From contig VHCM01000003.1 in the NCBI GenBank assembly GCA_016871685.1, positions 1-57,187 of the forward strand: DNA of 57,187 nucleotides. Reading direction: 5' to 3'. This DNA comes from Verrucomicrobiota bacterium. GTDB taxonomy: Bacteria > Verrucomicrobiota > Verrucomicrobiia > Verrucomicrobiales > Akkermansiaceae. Under the pieces are notes generated by a model. It saw only the letters and a program-made list of their open reading frames with translations, was not told the origin of the DNA and searched no databases. The translations under genes and the position numbers were made by a program. Positions 1 through 10,387 of the stretch are shown in pieces (position 1 is the first letter of the stretch; every line of letters begins with the position of its first letter).

Positions 1-3000
1 TAACCCGAAGCGCAGGTAGAGTTTCGAGATGCCGCCGGAGAGCGAGTAATCCGCAACGAGTTCGTCCCGACCGCTCGGCAGCGTGATGGTTTTGATCAGC
101 GCGCCATCCGAGGAAGTGAATGTCCACCCGTCACCCGATGCCGCGGAAGTGACGGTGTGGATGGGATTGACGAAGCGACTGCTGCCCGTGCCATTGGAAA
201 CCGCCCAAAGATCTTTGAATCCTGAGGTTTTTCTCGCCAAAATGGAGCCGTCGGCATTGCGATTGGCCGTCCCCTCCTCTTCGGACTCGGTGCAAGGATG
301 TGCCAGCGGGTTGCCGATCACTCCAGTCACGCGGCCGCTGACGGGATCGCGCCGCCAGGCACCGGTGCAGCGGCCACCCGCCGCCTCGAAGACCGCAAAG
401 ACACGGGCGTGCCGCAATAGGAATTCCGGCTCGCCGTCGAGATCGACGTCGGCGGAAACCGCTTCAGTGGCCGATGGCGGTGAAGCGGCCCACGCGGCGA
501 CCGCAGCATGCACCGCGGCGATGCGCGTCTGCGACTGCGCCTTGCGGGCAAACCCGGCGAGCCGGTCGTAGGTTGAGTCGGCATTGATGAAATCACCCGT
601 CGAGAAGGTGCTGAGGTTGTTGTTGTCCTCATCATGCCACGCGGCGAGATGCATCGACGCGTGGTAGGCCGCGCGGCCGGTGCGCCCGAGCGGGCTGTCC
701 GGCAGCAGTGACAGCGTGTTCCACGCGTCACGGGCAATGCCCGCACCACTGCCGTTGAACGACTGCACACCGAAGAACGAATCACCGGATGCGCGCGCGA
801 TCGGCACGCCCGGGCGGATCTCGAACACTTTGTCGCGCAGGCTTTCCTCGGTCGCGGAGCCAAACCACCAGTGGTCGTAATTCCCCTGCGTGGCGTGATC
901 GAGCCAGAGCGGACCGAGCTTGCGCCCGAAGGAAGTCGTCCCGCGTTCGACCGCGGAAAATACATCGCCAACCCCGTCGGGCGGCACCGAGAGATCGACT
1001 TGGCCCGCGGCGACTTGGTCAGGCCCGACCAAGTCGATCCATGGACGGCTGGCCAGCCATGCGAGATTGCGGTCGTAGGCATCGGCATTCGCCTTGCTGC
1101 GGAAATCGGCGAGATCGCTGTAGAAGACGAGGAGCTGATGCTGCTGGCCACTGCGCGCGCGGCGCGACGCGAGCTGGCGCAGACCGATGTCGAGTCCGCC
1201 GTCGGTGTTGCGGAAGCGGAAGGCCGACGCTTGGTCGTTGATGACGATGGTGCGCAGGTTGTTGATGCGGTTGACGCGGTAGCCGTCCTCGGTGAGTGCG
1301 CTGCCCCGGCCATAGCGATCGAGGATGTGGCGGAACTGGTCGGCGAACACGTATGTGTAGCCCAGGGCGGACACTTTCGACAGCACCCCCTCGTCGATGA
1401 TGCGCTCGGGAATCCAGAACACGCGCGGCGACGGCTGGATGCCGTAGATCCCGGCGAGCGTGCGGTTCGAGAGCGCGACGTTGTCCTGCAGCCACGCGCT
1501 GTCAAAGTAAGGCAACGGCGAGTCGGCGAAAGTGGAGGCGATCAACTCGACGACAGACCGCTCCGCCAGCGAGGAAACGCGCTGGTTGAACATCGGTCCG
1601 TCGCGCCACGGCTTGCCGGACGATGGATCGGCCGCCGCCCACTGGATCGACGCGGCGAGCGCAGGCGTGATGTGCAGACCGAGCTTTGCATCGAACGCGT
1701 CGTGCGCATCGATCGGACGGTGATAGCCGGTGCTGTCACCCGCCGCGAGCGCCTGGGCCGAAGCGGCATCGCACAGCCGTTGCTGGATTTCCGATGCGGC
1801 AAGCATCGGCTCGTTGCCGTGCGCGAGCATCATCAGCTTCGCGCGCTTGCCACGGTCCGGCCCGTTGTAGCCGAACCACGAGCGCAGCTCGCTGTTGAGG
1901 CTGATGAACGGCTGGTCCCGCCAGTAGTCCGAGGCGATCCAGTCGTCATAGATCGAATCGCGGATGTCGCTGCGGCCACCGATGTCGCCGGCACCCACCG
2001 GATTGTTCGCCGTTCCGTCGCGGGTCGTGAATACCTGGAAGTTGAGCGTCGCCGGATCACCGAGCCAACCAGCGTCGGTGAGCGCCTTGCGCGCGATCGA
2101 GAATTCCACCGCATCGAGCCGACTGTCGAAGTACGCCTTGCGGAACCCGTCCGGCGCGTTCTGGCTGCGGCGCACCACGCCGCGGGTCGACAGATCCTCG
2201 CCGATCGTGCCGCTGTTCGACGTGCGGTTGGTGTCGACGTACACGGCACCGCGGTTTGATTGCTGCGCGCAGACCACGGCTTCCCAGCGCATCCGCGTGC
2301 CGGTATCGACATCGTCGGGCAACGCGTACTCGCCGACGTTGGGATTGCCGGTATCGACGACCACATAGACGTCGAGATTCCCCTCCTCCGCGAACGGTTT
2401 GAGGTCGTGGAAATCGAGGCGGAAATAGAATTCACCGGTCCCGCCCACCGAGACATCACCACCGTCGCGGGCGTAGAACGCGACGATGTCTCGCGACGTG
2501 TCGTGACCATCATTCGCGGGATACGTGTCGCCACCGGCATGATTGGTCCCGTCGCCCTGGAATTCATCGAGCACCACGAGGTCGTCGATGGTCCAGTCGG
2601 TGAACTCCCTGCGGTTGACGACGGCACCGCGCACGACGCGATCGTCGTCGCCCACCGGACCAATGAGGATCGCCTCACCGGCCGTCTGGACAATCGAGTT
2701 GTCGCGGCGTGGATCAGTGCCGGCGGTGAGTTCCTGCAAGTTGGTCAGGCCGTCGCCGTCGGGATCACCGGACGCGCCGTTGGCCAGATCGGCCAATCCG
2801 CCGTCAAACGCGACCGTTCCGTTGTCCAACGGATTGAGCCCGAAGAAGGATTCCCACCCGTCCGGCAAGCCGTCGCCGTCGGTGTCGGCTTTCAGCGGAT
2901 CGGTCTCGGACCAGAACTCGCCGGACTGCCACACGCGGTCGCCGTTGGTATCACCGGTGATGCGTCCGTCAAAATCCTTATCCTCGCCATAGCCGTCGCT

Positions 3001-6000
3001 GAGGCCGTCGCCATCGCTGTCGGGATTCACCGGACTGGTCTCCAGCCAGGTCTCGGATCCCTGCATCACCGCATCCGGCCAGTCGGAGGGATTCGGGCGG
3101 TGCGTCACATACTGTTGCCGCGTGGCACCGACAGGAAGCGCCTTGCCATCGCCTTCGGTCCAACCATTGCGGTTCGCATCTTCGACGCCATCGGGAATAC
3201 CGTCGCCATCGCTGTCGGGGTTCATCGGGTCGCTGACCGATCCCGCGGCCTGACGCGCACGGTCGTCGCCTGCACTCTGCGAGCCCACACCGGGGACGAA
3301 CGAATGGTTTTCCACCACCGCGTAAAGCGGCGGATCGAGATCACCGATGAAGTTCGGAATGCCATCGGCATTCGTATCGACGCTCGTGTCGGTCGGAGGA
3401 CTCGACGCCACACGCCAGCCGACCTCAAGGCCGTCCGGCAGCCCATCGCCGTCGCTGTCGGGGCTGGTGGGCAATGACCGTCCGCTGGCACGATGAATGT
3501 GGACGTCGCCATTCGTCCATGTCTCGGCATTGGTCACCGGCAACGGCTTGCGGTTGGTCTCGTCGATGTCGACCAGTCCGTCGTGGTCGTCGTCGTTGTC
3601 TTGGGTGAGATCACTGTCAACGATCTGCCGCAAGATCACCCGCGCCGTGCGCAGCGCGGTGGTCGACTGACCGTTGACTGAAACCGTCGCCTGAATCGAA
3701 TACGCTCCGGGTGCGGTGATGTTCCAGAGGTAATCCCAGGTCTTGCCGGTGGTGCTGGTGGTCACCGTCGGCGTGCCGGTGGTCGTGATGCCGGTGAGCA
3801 CTGGTGCTGTGGTGACGCTGGTGCTGGTCTCGACCTGCACCACGAACGGCAGCGTGTCGGGGCCGGGCCCGTCGGGCAGGATGATCTCGGTCGGTTTCCC
3901 GTCCGAGCCGACCTCGGTGGGACGAATGATGCGCACGAATGGCCGTGAGCTGGGGTTCGCCGTGACAAGCCGCACGGCATCGCGCTCGCGGCCGTCTGGG
4001 AAGCGATAGACGACCCGGAGCGTGTGGAGGAAATTGGCAACGTCGTTGTAGAGGTTGGGCAGCGGGATCGCGAGTTCGTGGAACGAGTCGCTGACGTTGT
4101 AGTTGATGGTGAAATTGGCGCGGTCCTGCACCACCGCGCCGTCCGGGCTGGCCGACGTCTGGCTGGCGATGCTGAAGGTGAAGCGCTGCTTGAGGCTCTC
4201 GGTGGTCGTGCCGTCGGCCAGCGCCTTGCTGAAGTACACCTTCATCACATAATCGTCGCCCACGCGATCTCCATCGCGCTGTGGCCAGGCGATGTTGACT
4301 CGCTCGTCGGGCCCGCGCGTCTGCACCTGGCGCACCAGCTCGCGCACGTGCGCGGCGGCGGCGGACTGCGTGAGATCGCGCGACGACGACGGCTCGAGCA
4401 AGCGCACCGTGACCGTGCCCGCGCCCGACGACGGGATGTTGTTGTAGCGGAAGCGCCACTCGCGCGGGTAAGGCGAGGTGATCGACGGACTCGGTGTCAC
4501 CTCGGTCGCGCGCGCCCACGTCACGGCGAGGGCCGCGTCGTGCACGCCGTTGCCATTGATGTCGGTGAATTCCTCGCCATCGTCGCGCACGCCGTTGCGG
4601 TTGCTGTCGGTGAACGGCTCGAAACCGGCACCATTGCCGTTGGCCTGCCCCGTCTGGCCGTCGTCGTTGCCGGCATCGGTGTCCGCGATGCGGTACCAGA
4701 CTTCGTCGACGGTCATGTCGGTGCGCACGACGAACTCGTAGCTCGAGCCTCCGATCGTCTGCTGATCCGTCTGCGGAAAAGCGATCGATCCTTCAGGAGT
4801 GGAGGCGTCGTAGTAAAAGGTCCGCGTGAAGGTTTGGTAAAGAGGCGCCTCGCCGGCACCGCGCGACAGAAACGCGCGGGCACGAAGGACGTGAAACCCC
4901 TCGGCCAGCCCGCTGCGTGTTGCGAACGGCCACTCGGCATAAGGCAGGCCGGGCGTGGGCACGCGCGCGTAGTCGTTGTGGGGAAAATGAACAACGGCGG
5001 ATGGATCGAAATCCGCCACACGATAGGTGCTGAGCATCCTGCGCTTGTAATCGACCGCTTCCGGGCTGCCCGGCCACCACGAAGGCGCGCCACTTCCCTC
5101 GTTCTTGAACGAACCGATCTTGTAAGTGAAGACGGTGCCTGCGGCGGGCTTCGGGATGTTCGCCGATCCCCACCAATCGTCGCTGCCCTGCTTGTGCTTG
5201 TAGTTCAGCTCCGCCACGCGCGTCGTGCCGCGGCCGATGCCACCGGCCCCCTCGGGAAAGGAACCATCGAGCGTGTAGTAAACGAATTTTTTGAACCCCA
5301 GCCCCACCGCATTGCTCTTGGCCCAGAGGACGAGGTTGCTTCCGGACTCGTCGAGCTGCTTGGGCGGATTGGTGATGCCGCCGACGCTGTCCTGCGGATC
5401 GTGATAAATCCATGACGCGAACACGCCGCTGACAAAGACCTGCCCGGCGGCGTTGGTCGGCCCGGTCTGATAGTTGTTCTCGCCCGCGGGGCCAAGGTTG
5501 ATTTGCACCGCTCCGCCGATCGTCTTGATGTAGGTTTCCGCACCCGCCGAGCCGATGCGACAGCGCGTCGTGTCCTTCGCCGCGAACTTCTCCGCGTGCT
5601 GACGATCGAGAAACGCCGGCTGTTCGTAGCCGAGCCAGGTGTCGGTGCGCAGCCCGGGCGGATGATCGCGGAACGCCGGATCGGTGACGCCCGAAGGACG
5701 CGTACCGTTGAGATCCACCCCGCCGTCGAGCTTGAGCAGGATGTTTTCCGCCGATCCATCAGCGCGTGCAAGAATCGTCATTGGCGCGCCGCCTTTGACG
5801 ATCGGCACGGTCGTACGGTAGCTGCGTGCGACGGGAGTCACCCCCGCGGGATAGCCACGGTTCGACAACCCGAGCGGATTGAACACCGGATCTCCGTCGC
5901 GTCCGTCGCTGCGGGTCACCGTGATGCGCGGCACCTCCACCCCGTTCTGATGGAATGTGATCACGTCGCCGGTCCATAGCACCGAGGGCTCGGGCGTGCG

Positions 6001-7731
6001 GTAGGAAAACACGAAGTATCCCCCGGGAGGAACGATCACCGAGGACAACTCGTTGGCGTACTTGTAGAAGCCGGTCATGCCCGAGCCGTTCGGCCCGCGG
6101 GCGTATTGATGCAGGTACGCGCCGGAAGGAAAGCTGCTTGAAAACGCGCGGGCCTGACCTTGCGCCGTGTTGTCGTTCATCATCATCACCATCGTGATCT
6201 CGCCCGCGGCGGTGCCGCTGCGGGTCGAGCCGTCGGGATTGCGGTTGTCGCGCCGTTCGAACGCGAGAAAATCGCCGTCGGCCCAGCGGCCCTCCTGCAG
6301 CCCGCGGGCGAAGTCCTGATGGATGCGAAGGATGTTGGGAATGCGTGGATCGCCGAACTGGCCAAGGTAGTTCGTGTTGGCGTGCCGCGGGAACGCGCCG
6401 CCGGATTCACCCAGCGTCTCGGCCTTGTTGTAGCCATCGGAGTAGATCAGCCCCATGCCCTCACGAGTCATGTAGAACGCATGCTGCCACTCCTTCTGCG
6501 CGGCGAAATCGCTGTCGTGGCTGTTGGCGTGGGTGACGCCGAGCGCCGCGGGAAATCCGCCGGCTCCGGACGAGTCGAGTCCGTAGAGACTGGCGCCGGG
6601 ATTGCCGAGCGTGCCGTTGAGCTTGCCTCGCAGGTCGTTGTCGACCAGCCGCATCCCCGCGTCGAAATACCCGCCGTAGCCGGGCGGCTGACCAAGATGC
6701 TCGCCGAAAACCATCGCGTCGTCGCGCGGACGCTTTTCCTCGAACACCGAATCGCGGTGGTTCGCGTCGCTGAAACCGCGCGTGAGGTTGAACTGGCGCT
6801 GCACTCCGCCAAGATAACCGGCGTCGCTCGCGTCCTTGCTCGCGCCCGATTGCTGGCCGAAAAAATAATCCGGCACGTGCTTGACGGCATCGAGGCGTAG
6901 GCCGTCGGCGCGGGTGCGGTTCATCTTCCAGCGCACCGCGCGGATCAGGTACGCCCCAACATCCTCAGTGTAGGCCGATTTGTGCTCGAGAAGATAGGCC
7001 CGCGCATGCTGGCGCAACTGCTCGGCGTCCGCCGAAGGACCAAGCTCCGCGCGTGCGCGGTCGAGCAGCCAACCGAAGTACTTCGTGCCGCCGTCCTTGT
7101 CGCGGTCGTACTGCTCGGGCCGCTCGAGGTCGCGGACAAACGAGTACTTCGGATGCACCGAACCTTCGGACGTGCCGAAATTCCCGTTCGGCGTCTCGTG
7201 GGCGATGTCGATGAGGTCGGCCAGCCCGAGATGCTGCACCTGCCAAGTACTACCCCAGTCGCGCGTGTTGTCCCACTTGCGGTAAAATCCATCCTCGGTT
7301 TTGCGCAGGTGAAAATCCTCAGGCACCATCCCCGGATACAAATCAATCGGCGTGTTCTCGTTGTAGCCGGGCACGTCGAAAGCCCGGTGGTTCATGATGT
7401 TGTCGAAGTAGACGCGGATGCCGAATCGATGCGCGGTCTCAACCATGTGCAGCAGCTCGGCCTCGGTGCCGTAGCGCGTGCGCAGCGATCCACGCTGGTC
7501 CTTCGATCCCAGATCGAACGGATCCCACAAGTCATAACCAACGGACAACCCGCCACTTGCCTTGGTCGGCGGCGGCAACCACAACGAATCATACCCGGCC
7601 TCGGCCAGCTCGGGCAACTTGCGCGCAACCTCGGCCCAGCCGACATTGAAATATTGGAGCAAGGCCTCGCCCCGGGCCAGAGGCATCAGCAGCAAAAGGC
7701 CCGTCAACAGTCGCGGAAGCATGGGTTTCAT
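1..7731 (-). CDS. Giant secreted GH13 alpha-amylase with TSP3 repeats and a C-terminal GH57-like domain (3' end outside window)
   Basis: The frame stays open from the ATG at 7731 to the window edge, giving at least 2577 residues; the C-terminus is missing. A signal peptide (about residues 1-21) points to export. The GH13 motifs are complete: DNIMNH (Asp110), GLRLDAVKH (nucleophile Asp281), FGEHLG (acid/base Glu344) and NSHD (His405-Asp406), so the first domain should cut alpha-1,4-glucan. A beta-rich linker follows, then Asp-rich calcium-binding TSP3 repeats of the 'DSDGDGLPDG' type at about 1375-1680. From about 1950 a second enzyme-like domain begins with 'AHGNEP' (around His1971) and 'FWIPER' (Glu2109), recalling GH57, followed by a 'DVDLDGEPEFLL' segment seen in amylopullulanase-like proteins. 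The GH13 and TSP3 calls are firm; the GH57 call rests on motif recognition. The next gene, ispH, is divergent. Confidence 0.88.
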   Translation of the reverse strand, partial: MKPMLPRLLTGLLLLMPLARGEALLQYFNVGWAEVARKLPELAEAGYDSLWLPPPTKASGGLSVGYDLWDPFDLGSKDQRGSLRTRYGTEAELLHMVETAHRFGIRVYFDNIMNHRAFDVPGYNENTPIDLYPGMVPEDFHLRKTEDGFYRKWDNTRDWGSTWQVQHLGLADLIDIAHETPNGNFGTSEGSVHPKYSFVRDLERPEQYDRDKDGGTKYFGWLLDRARAELGPSADAEQLRQHARAYLLEHKSAYTEDVGAYLIRAVRWKMNRTRADGLRLDAVKHVPDYFFGQQSGASKDASDAGYLGGVQRQFNLTRGFSDANHRDSVFEEKRPRDDAMVFGEHLGQPPGYGGYFDAGMRLVDNDLRGKLNGTLGNPGASLYGLDSSGAGGFPAALGVTHANSHDSDFAAQKEWQHAFYMTREGMGLIYSDGYNKAETLGESGGAFPRHANTNYLGQFGDPRIPNILRIHQDFARGLQEGRWADGDFLAFERRDNRNPDGSTRSGTAAGEITMVMMMNDNTAQGQARAFSSSFPSGAYLHQYARGPNGSGMTGFYKYANELSSVIVPPGGYFVFSYRTPEPSVLWTGDVITFHQNGVEVPRITVTRSDGRDGDPVFNPLGLSNRGYPAGVTPVARSYRTTVPIVKGGAPMTILARADGSAENILLKLDGGVDLNGTRPSGVTDPAFRDHPPGLRTDTWLGYEQPAFLDRQHAEKFAAKDTTRCRIGSAGAETYIKTIGGAVQINLGPAGENNYQTGPTNAAGQVFVSGVFASWIYHDPQDSVGGITNPPKQLDESGSNLVLWAKSNAVGLGFKKFVYYTLDGSFPEGAGGIGRGTTRVAELNYKHKQGSDDWWGSANIPKPAAGTVFTYKIGSFKNEGSGAPSWWPGSPEAVDYKRRMLSTYRVADFDPSAVVHFPHNDYARVPTPGLPYAEWPFATRSGLAEGFHVLRARAFLSRGAGEAPLYQTFTRTFYYDASTPEGSIAFPQTDQQTIGGSSYEFVVRTDMTVDEVWYRIADTDAGNDDGQTGQANGNGAGFEPFTDSNRNGVRDDGEEFTDINGNGVHDAALAVTWARATEVTPSPSITSPYPREWRFRYNNIPSSGAGTVTVRLLEPSSSRDLTQSAAAAHVRELVRQVQTRGPDERVNIAWPQRDGDRVGDDYVMKVYFSKALADGTTTESLKQRFTFSIASQTSASPDGAVVQDRANFTINYNVSDSFHELAIPLPNLYNDVANFLHTLRVVYRFPDGRERDAVRLVTANPSSRPFVRIIRPTEVGSDGKPTEIILPDGPGPDTLPFVVQVETSTSVTTAPVLTGITTTGTPTVTTSTTGKTWDYLWNITAPGAYSIQATVSVNGQSTTALRTARVILRQIVDSDLTQDNDDDHDGLVDIDETNRKPLPVTNAETWTNGDVHIHRASGRSLPTSPDSDGDGLPDGLEVGWRVASSPPTDTSVDTNADGIPNFIGDLDPPLYAVVENHSFVPGVGSQSAGDDRARQAAGSVSDPMNPDSDGDGIPDGVEDANRNGWTEGDGKALPVGATRQQYVTHRPNPSDWPDAVMQGSETWLETSPVNPDSDGDGLSDGYGEDKDFDGRITGDTNGDRVWQSGEFWSETDPLKADTDGDGLPDGWESFFGLNPLDNGTVAFDGGLADLANGASGDPDGDGLTNLQELTAGTDPRRDNSIVQTAGEAILIGPVGDDDRVVRGAVVNRREFTDWTIDDLVVLDEFQGDGTNHAGGDTYPANDGHDTSRDIVAFYARDGGDVSVGGTGEFYFRLDFHDLKPFAEEGNLDVYVVVDTGNPNVGEYALPDDVDTGTRMRWEAVVCAQQSNRGAVYVDTNRTSNSGTIGEDLSTRGVVRRSQNAPDGFRKAYFDSRLDAVEFSIARKALTDAGWLGDPATLNFQVFTTRDGTANNPVGAGDIGGRSDIRDSIYDDWIASDYWRDQPFISLNSELRSWFGYNGPDRGKRAKLMMLAHGNEPMLAASEIQQRLCDAASAQALAAGDSTGYHRPIDAHDAFDAKLGLHITPALAASIQWAAADPSSGKPWRDGPMFNQRVSSLAERSVVELIASTFADSPLPYFDSAWLQDNVALSNRTLAGIYGIQPSPRVFWIPERIIDEGVLSKVSALGYTYVFADQFRHILDRYGRGSALTEDGYRVNRINNLRTIVINDQASAFRFRNTDGGLDIGLRQLASRRARSGQQHQLLVFYSDLADFRSKANADAYDRNLAWLASRPWIDLVGPDQVAAGQVDLSVPPDGVGDVFSAVERGTTSFGRKLGPLWLDHATQGNYDHWWFGSATEESLRDKVFEIRPGVPIARASGDSFFGVQSFNGSGAGIARDAWNTLSLLPDSPLGRTGRAAYHASMHLAAWHDEDNNNLSTFSTGDFINADSTYDRLAGFARKAQSQTRIAAVHAAVAAWAASPPSATEAVSADVDLDGEPEFLLRHARVFAVFEAAGGRCTGAWRRDPVSGRVTGVIGNPLAHPCTESEEEGTANRNADGSILARKTSGFKDLWAVSNGTGSSRFVNPIHTVTSAASGDGWTFTSSDGALIKTITLPSGRDELVADYSLSGGISKLYLRFGL

Positions 7732-7922
7732 CGGGAATGCGGATGACGAAGCTCGGTCGAATTTGCAATCCAATGATGCCCGTGAAACGCGCCGACCGCA
7801 AGGAAATCCGGACTTCGGATCCGTGCCGATTCCGCTGAAAACACTTGGTTTTTCACTCGTTCCGGCGTATCTCGCCGTCGATGGATCCGACGCCCGCCGC
7901 CAATCCCCGCCCGAGGGTGAAC

Positions 7923-9113
7923 ATGCGACGCCCCGACGTGATGGAGAAGGTCTCCGCCGAGGTCGCCCGCCACTTCCACTCGTCGGTGATCGGCCGCCTG
8001 CGCGAACGGGGTGGATCATTGCGCGTCGGAAACACCCGCATCATTCTGGCAAAAGAATTTGGATTCTGCTACGGGGTCGAACGCGCGATCGACCTCGCCT
8101 ACGCCTCGCGCCGCGTCTTTCCCGACCAACGGATTTTCCTGATCGGCGAGATCATCCACAATCCGGATGTGAACCGTCATTTGCGCGAAATGAACATCGT
8201 TTCGCTGCCCTGGCGCGAGATCGATGCGTCCTATGACGACCTCACCGAGGACGACGTGGTGATCGTGCCGGCCTTCGGCACGCCGACGGCGTTCATGGAA
8301 GCCCTCCACGCCAAGGGCTGCCAAATCGTCGACACCACCTGCGGCGATGTGATGAAGGTATGGAAACGCGTGCGTGGCTACGCCCGCGACGGCATCACCT
8401 CGGTGATCCACGGCAAGGCGGGGCACGAGGAAACCCGGGCCACCGCGTCACGCGCGCTCGGAGACGACGGCACCGGCCGCTACCTCGTGATCCTCACCCT
8501 CGACGACGCCGACTTCGTCTGCCGCCACATCCGCCACGGAGGCGACCGCGACGCGTTCCTCGCACGCTTCAAGGACGCGTGCTCGCCCGGATTCGATCCC
8601 GACCTGCACCTAGTCGAGGTCGGCCTCGCCAACCAGACGACCATGCTCAAGAGCGAGACCGAGGAGATCCAACGACGGATCCGCCAGGCGGTGACCGACC
8701 GCGACGGTGATGCCTCGCGATTCCACTACTTCGATACGATCTGCGGTGCCACCCAGGAACGGCAGGACGCGCTGTTCGACCTGCTCGGGCAACCGATGGA
8801 TCTGCTGCTCGTCGTCGGCGGCTACAACAGCTCGAACACCGCGCACCTCGTCGAGATCGCCGAACAGCATCTGCCCGCGTTTTTCATCCGCAACGCGTCC
8901 TGTCTGCGCTCGCTCGAACAAATCGCACACTTCGACCTGCACCGCCGCGAGGAGGTGATCTCCGATTACGCCAAGCTGCTGCACGGCGACCAACCGCTCA
9001 CCGTCGGCATCACCGCCGGTGCCTCGTGCCCGAACAACCTGATCGAGCAAACGGTGCTCAAGGTGTTCTTACTTCGCGGCATTCCGGCCGAGCAAGTGAC
9101 GCAGGCGTGCTGA
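7923..9113 (+). CDS. ispH: 4-hydroxy-3-methylbut-2-enyl diphosphate reductase (IspH/LytB), long form
   Basis: IspH catalyses the last step of the MEP isoprenoid pathway, making IPP and DMAPP from HMBPP with a [4Fe-4S] cluster. The three cluster cysteines are visible in 'GFCYGVERAID', 'DTTCGDVMKVWK' and 'GASCPNNLIEQ', and the conserved 'IHNP' and 'HGKAGHEET' histidine segments are present. At 396 aa the protein resembles the longer plant/cyanobacterial type rather than the roughly 310-aa E. coli form. The ATG at 7923 is preceded by GAGGGTGA; an in-frame ATG at 7881 would add 14 residues and lacks such a site. The 3' end overlaps the convergent VanZ-like gene by 45 bp. Confidence 0.93.
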   Translation: MRRPDVMEKVSAEVARHFHSSVIGRLRERGGSLRVGNTRIILAKEFGFCYGVERAIDLAYASRRVFPDQRIFLIGEIIHNPDVNRHLREMNIVSLPWREIDASYDDLTEDDVVIVPAFGTPTAFMEALHAKGCQIVDTTCGDVMKVWKRVRGYARDGITSVIHGKAGHEETRATASRALGDDGTGRYLVILTLDDADFVCRHIRHGGDRDAFLARFKDACSPGFDPDLHLVEVGLANQTTMLKSETEEIQRRIRQAVTDRDGDASRFHYFDTICGATQERQDALFDLLGQPMDLLLVVGGYNSSNTAHLVEIAEQHLPAFFIRNASCLRSLEQIAHFDLHRREEVISDYAKLLHGDQPLTVGITAGASCPNNLIEQTVLKVFLLRGIPAEQVTQAC

Positions 9114-10223
9114 CCCCGCGGCGGCCTGCCGCCAACACAGCACACCCAACGCGATGCCCACGGCATCGCAGAGCAGATCGAACGCGTCATCCGCGCCGAA
9201 ACCGTAGCCGAACGCGATCTGCGAGCACTCGATGCCCGCCGCAATCAGGATGCCGAGCATCACCGCCGTGCGGCTGCCCGCCAGCATCGCCAGCAAAAAC
9301 ACCGGTGCCGCCAGCATCAGCGAATGCAGCACGGGCCGCGCTTTGGACCACAAGTACTTCAAGCGCAACGCCAGACTGCCCGACACCTCGAGCTTGCCGA
9401 GCGGCTCGACCACCACAACGCGCGCGTCTGATACCAAGGACGGCATCGGTGCCGGGCGCACCGCGGACGAACCGCCCGCCGCCGCACCCTCAACTTGGAA
9501 AGAGCCGAACATCGGCCTGAGCATCTTCCACGGTCCGGGAATCATGAACTGCAGCGACACCGTCACCATCATCACGCCGGCCAGCAGCGACCGCGACCAT
9601 GTCACACGGGCCGCGCGACGCACGAGCCAACCCCACCAGCCGATCCATGCGGCGATCAGCGCGACACTCGCGATCTTCCAGCCAAGCCGCTCGCTCAAGA
9701 CAATCATCCGCAATCGCCGGATGTCGATCACTCCGGATTCGCCGTGATGCTCGAACCGCAATGCGGCCGTCGCCGGTCCCACAAGCGGCCGCACCACCAC
9801 ACCCGACCTCACACAGGCATCGTCTTGACGCGCCGATGCGATGGCATCGCGGTCAATGCGATCCGGATGCCGCGGCGAGCGCCATTCGATCAGCACGCGG
9901 CCGTCCTGCCATTTCAGCGGACCCGGCCGCAACGCCCGTGCCTTGACCTCGATGTCGAGCAGAACAAATGAGGCGGGCGGCAACGGGGTGAGCGGGATGA
10001 GAACGGCCGTCGGCCGCGCCGGATCGGGTCGGCTCAGGCGCAGGCTGGCGGCCCCATCGGTTCCGCGCACCACCTCGAGCCCGGCGACATCCGGCAATCC
10101 GGCAATCAGCAGATGGAGCGGGAGATCGGCCACTCCGGGCACACGCTCGAACCGGTGATTCCATACCCATACGGTAGCAGCCAGCAGCAGCAGTCCGTTT
10201 AATGCAATCAGCGACAGCCGCAT
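9069..10223 (-). CDS. VanZ-like membrane protein with large extracytoplasmic segment
   Basis: This 384-aa integral membrane protein starts with a hydrophobic helix, then has about 150 residues of soluble, probably periplasmic sequence (about residues 25-170). Membrane helices follow near 175-195 and 205-225. The C-terminal helical bundle ends in a VanZ-type signature, 'IECSQIAFGYGFGADDAFDLLCDAVG'-like in shape, with Glu and Gln before an Asp-Leu-x(3)-Asp-x-x-Gly stretch. VanZ proteins are linked to glycopeptide tolerance, but most family members have no known function. The start at 10223 places the first helix at the N-terminus. The neighbouring priming glycosyltransferase is divergent, so a role in surface polysaccharide is possible but unproven. 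Its 3' end overlaps ispH. Confidence 0.72.
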   Translation of the reverse strand: MRLSLIALNGLLLLAATVWVWNHRFERVPGVADLPLHLLIAGLPDVAGLEVVRGTDGAASLRLSRPDPARPTAVLIPLTPLPPASFVLLDIEVKARALRPGPLKWQDGRVLIEWRSPRHPDRIDRDAIASARQDDACVRSGVVVRPLVGPATAALRFEHHGESGVIDIRRLRMIVLSERLGWKIASVALIAAWIGWWGWLVRRAARVTWSRSLLAGVMMVTVSLQFMIPGPWKMLRPMFGSFQVEGAAAGGSSAVRPAPMPSLVSDARVVVVEPLGKLEVSGSLALRLKYLWSKARPVLHSLMLAAPVFLLAMLAGSRTAVMLGILIAAGIECSQIAFGYGFGADDAFDLLCDAVGIALGVLCWRQAAAGSARLRHLLGRNAAK

Positions 10224-10387
10224 CTTGACGACAGATTGACAGGATTGCCCGCCGCGGAACACTGCAAAAATAGCGAAAAACTCCTTTGTGAGACCGACGG
10301 TGGGTTCGGGTGGTTTTGGGATTGAAAACCGGACCCGAATGGCGAGGATTTCAATCGTTCGCGTGTGGATGCACGTGAGACGATCCC

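Noticed and set aside
871-3477. Long plus-strand open frames (462 and 405 aa) across the amylase region
   Set aside because: They are antisense to the minus-strand glycosidase, whose GH13, TSP3 and GH57-like motifs show it is the real gene. High GC keeps other frames open.
7845-7922. Earlier TTG or ATG starts for ispH
   Set aside because: The added residues are unconserved and no ribosome site precedes them, while GAGGGTGA precedes the ATG at 7923.
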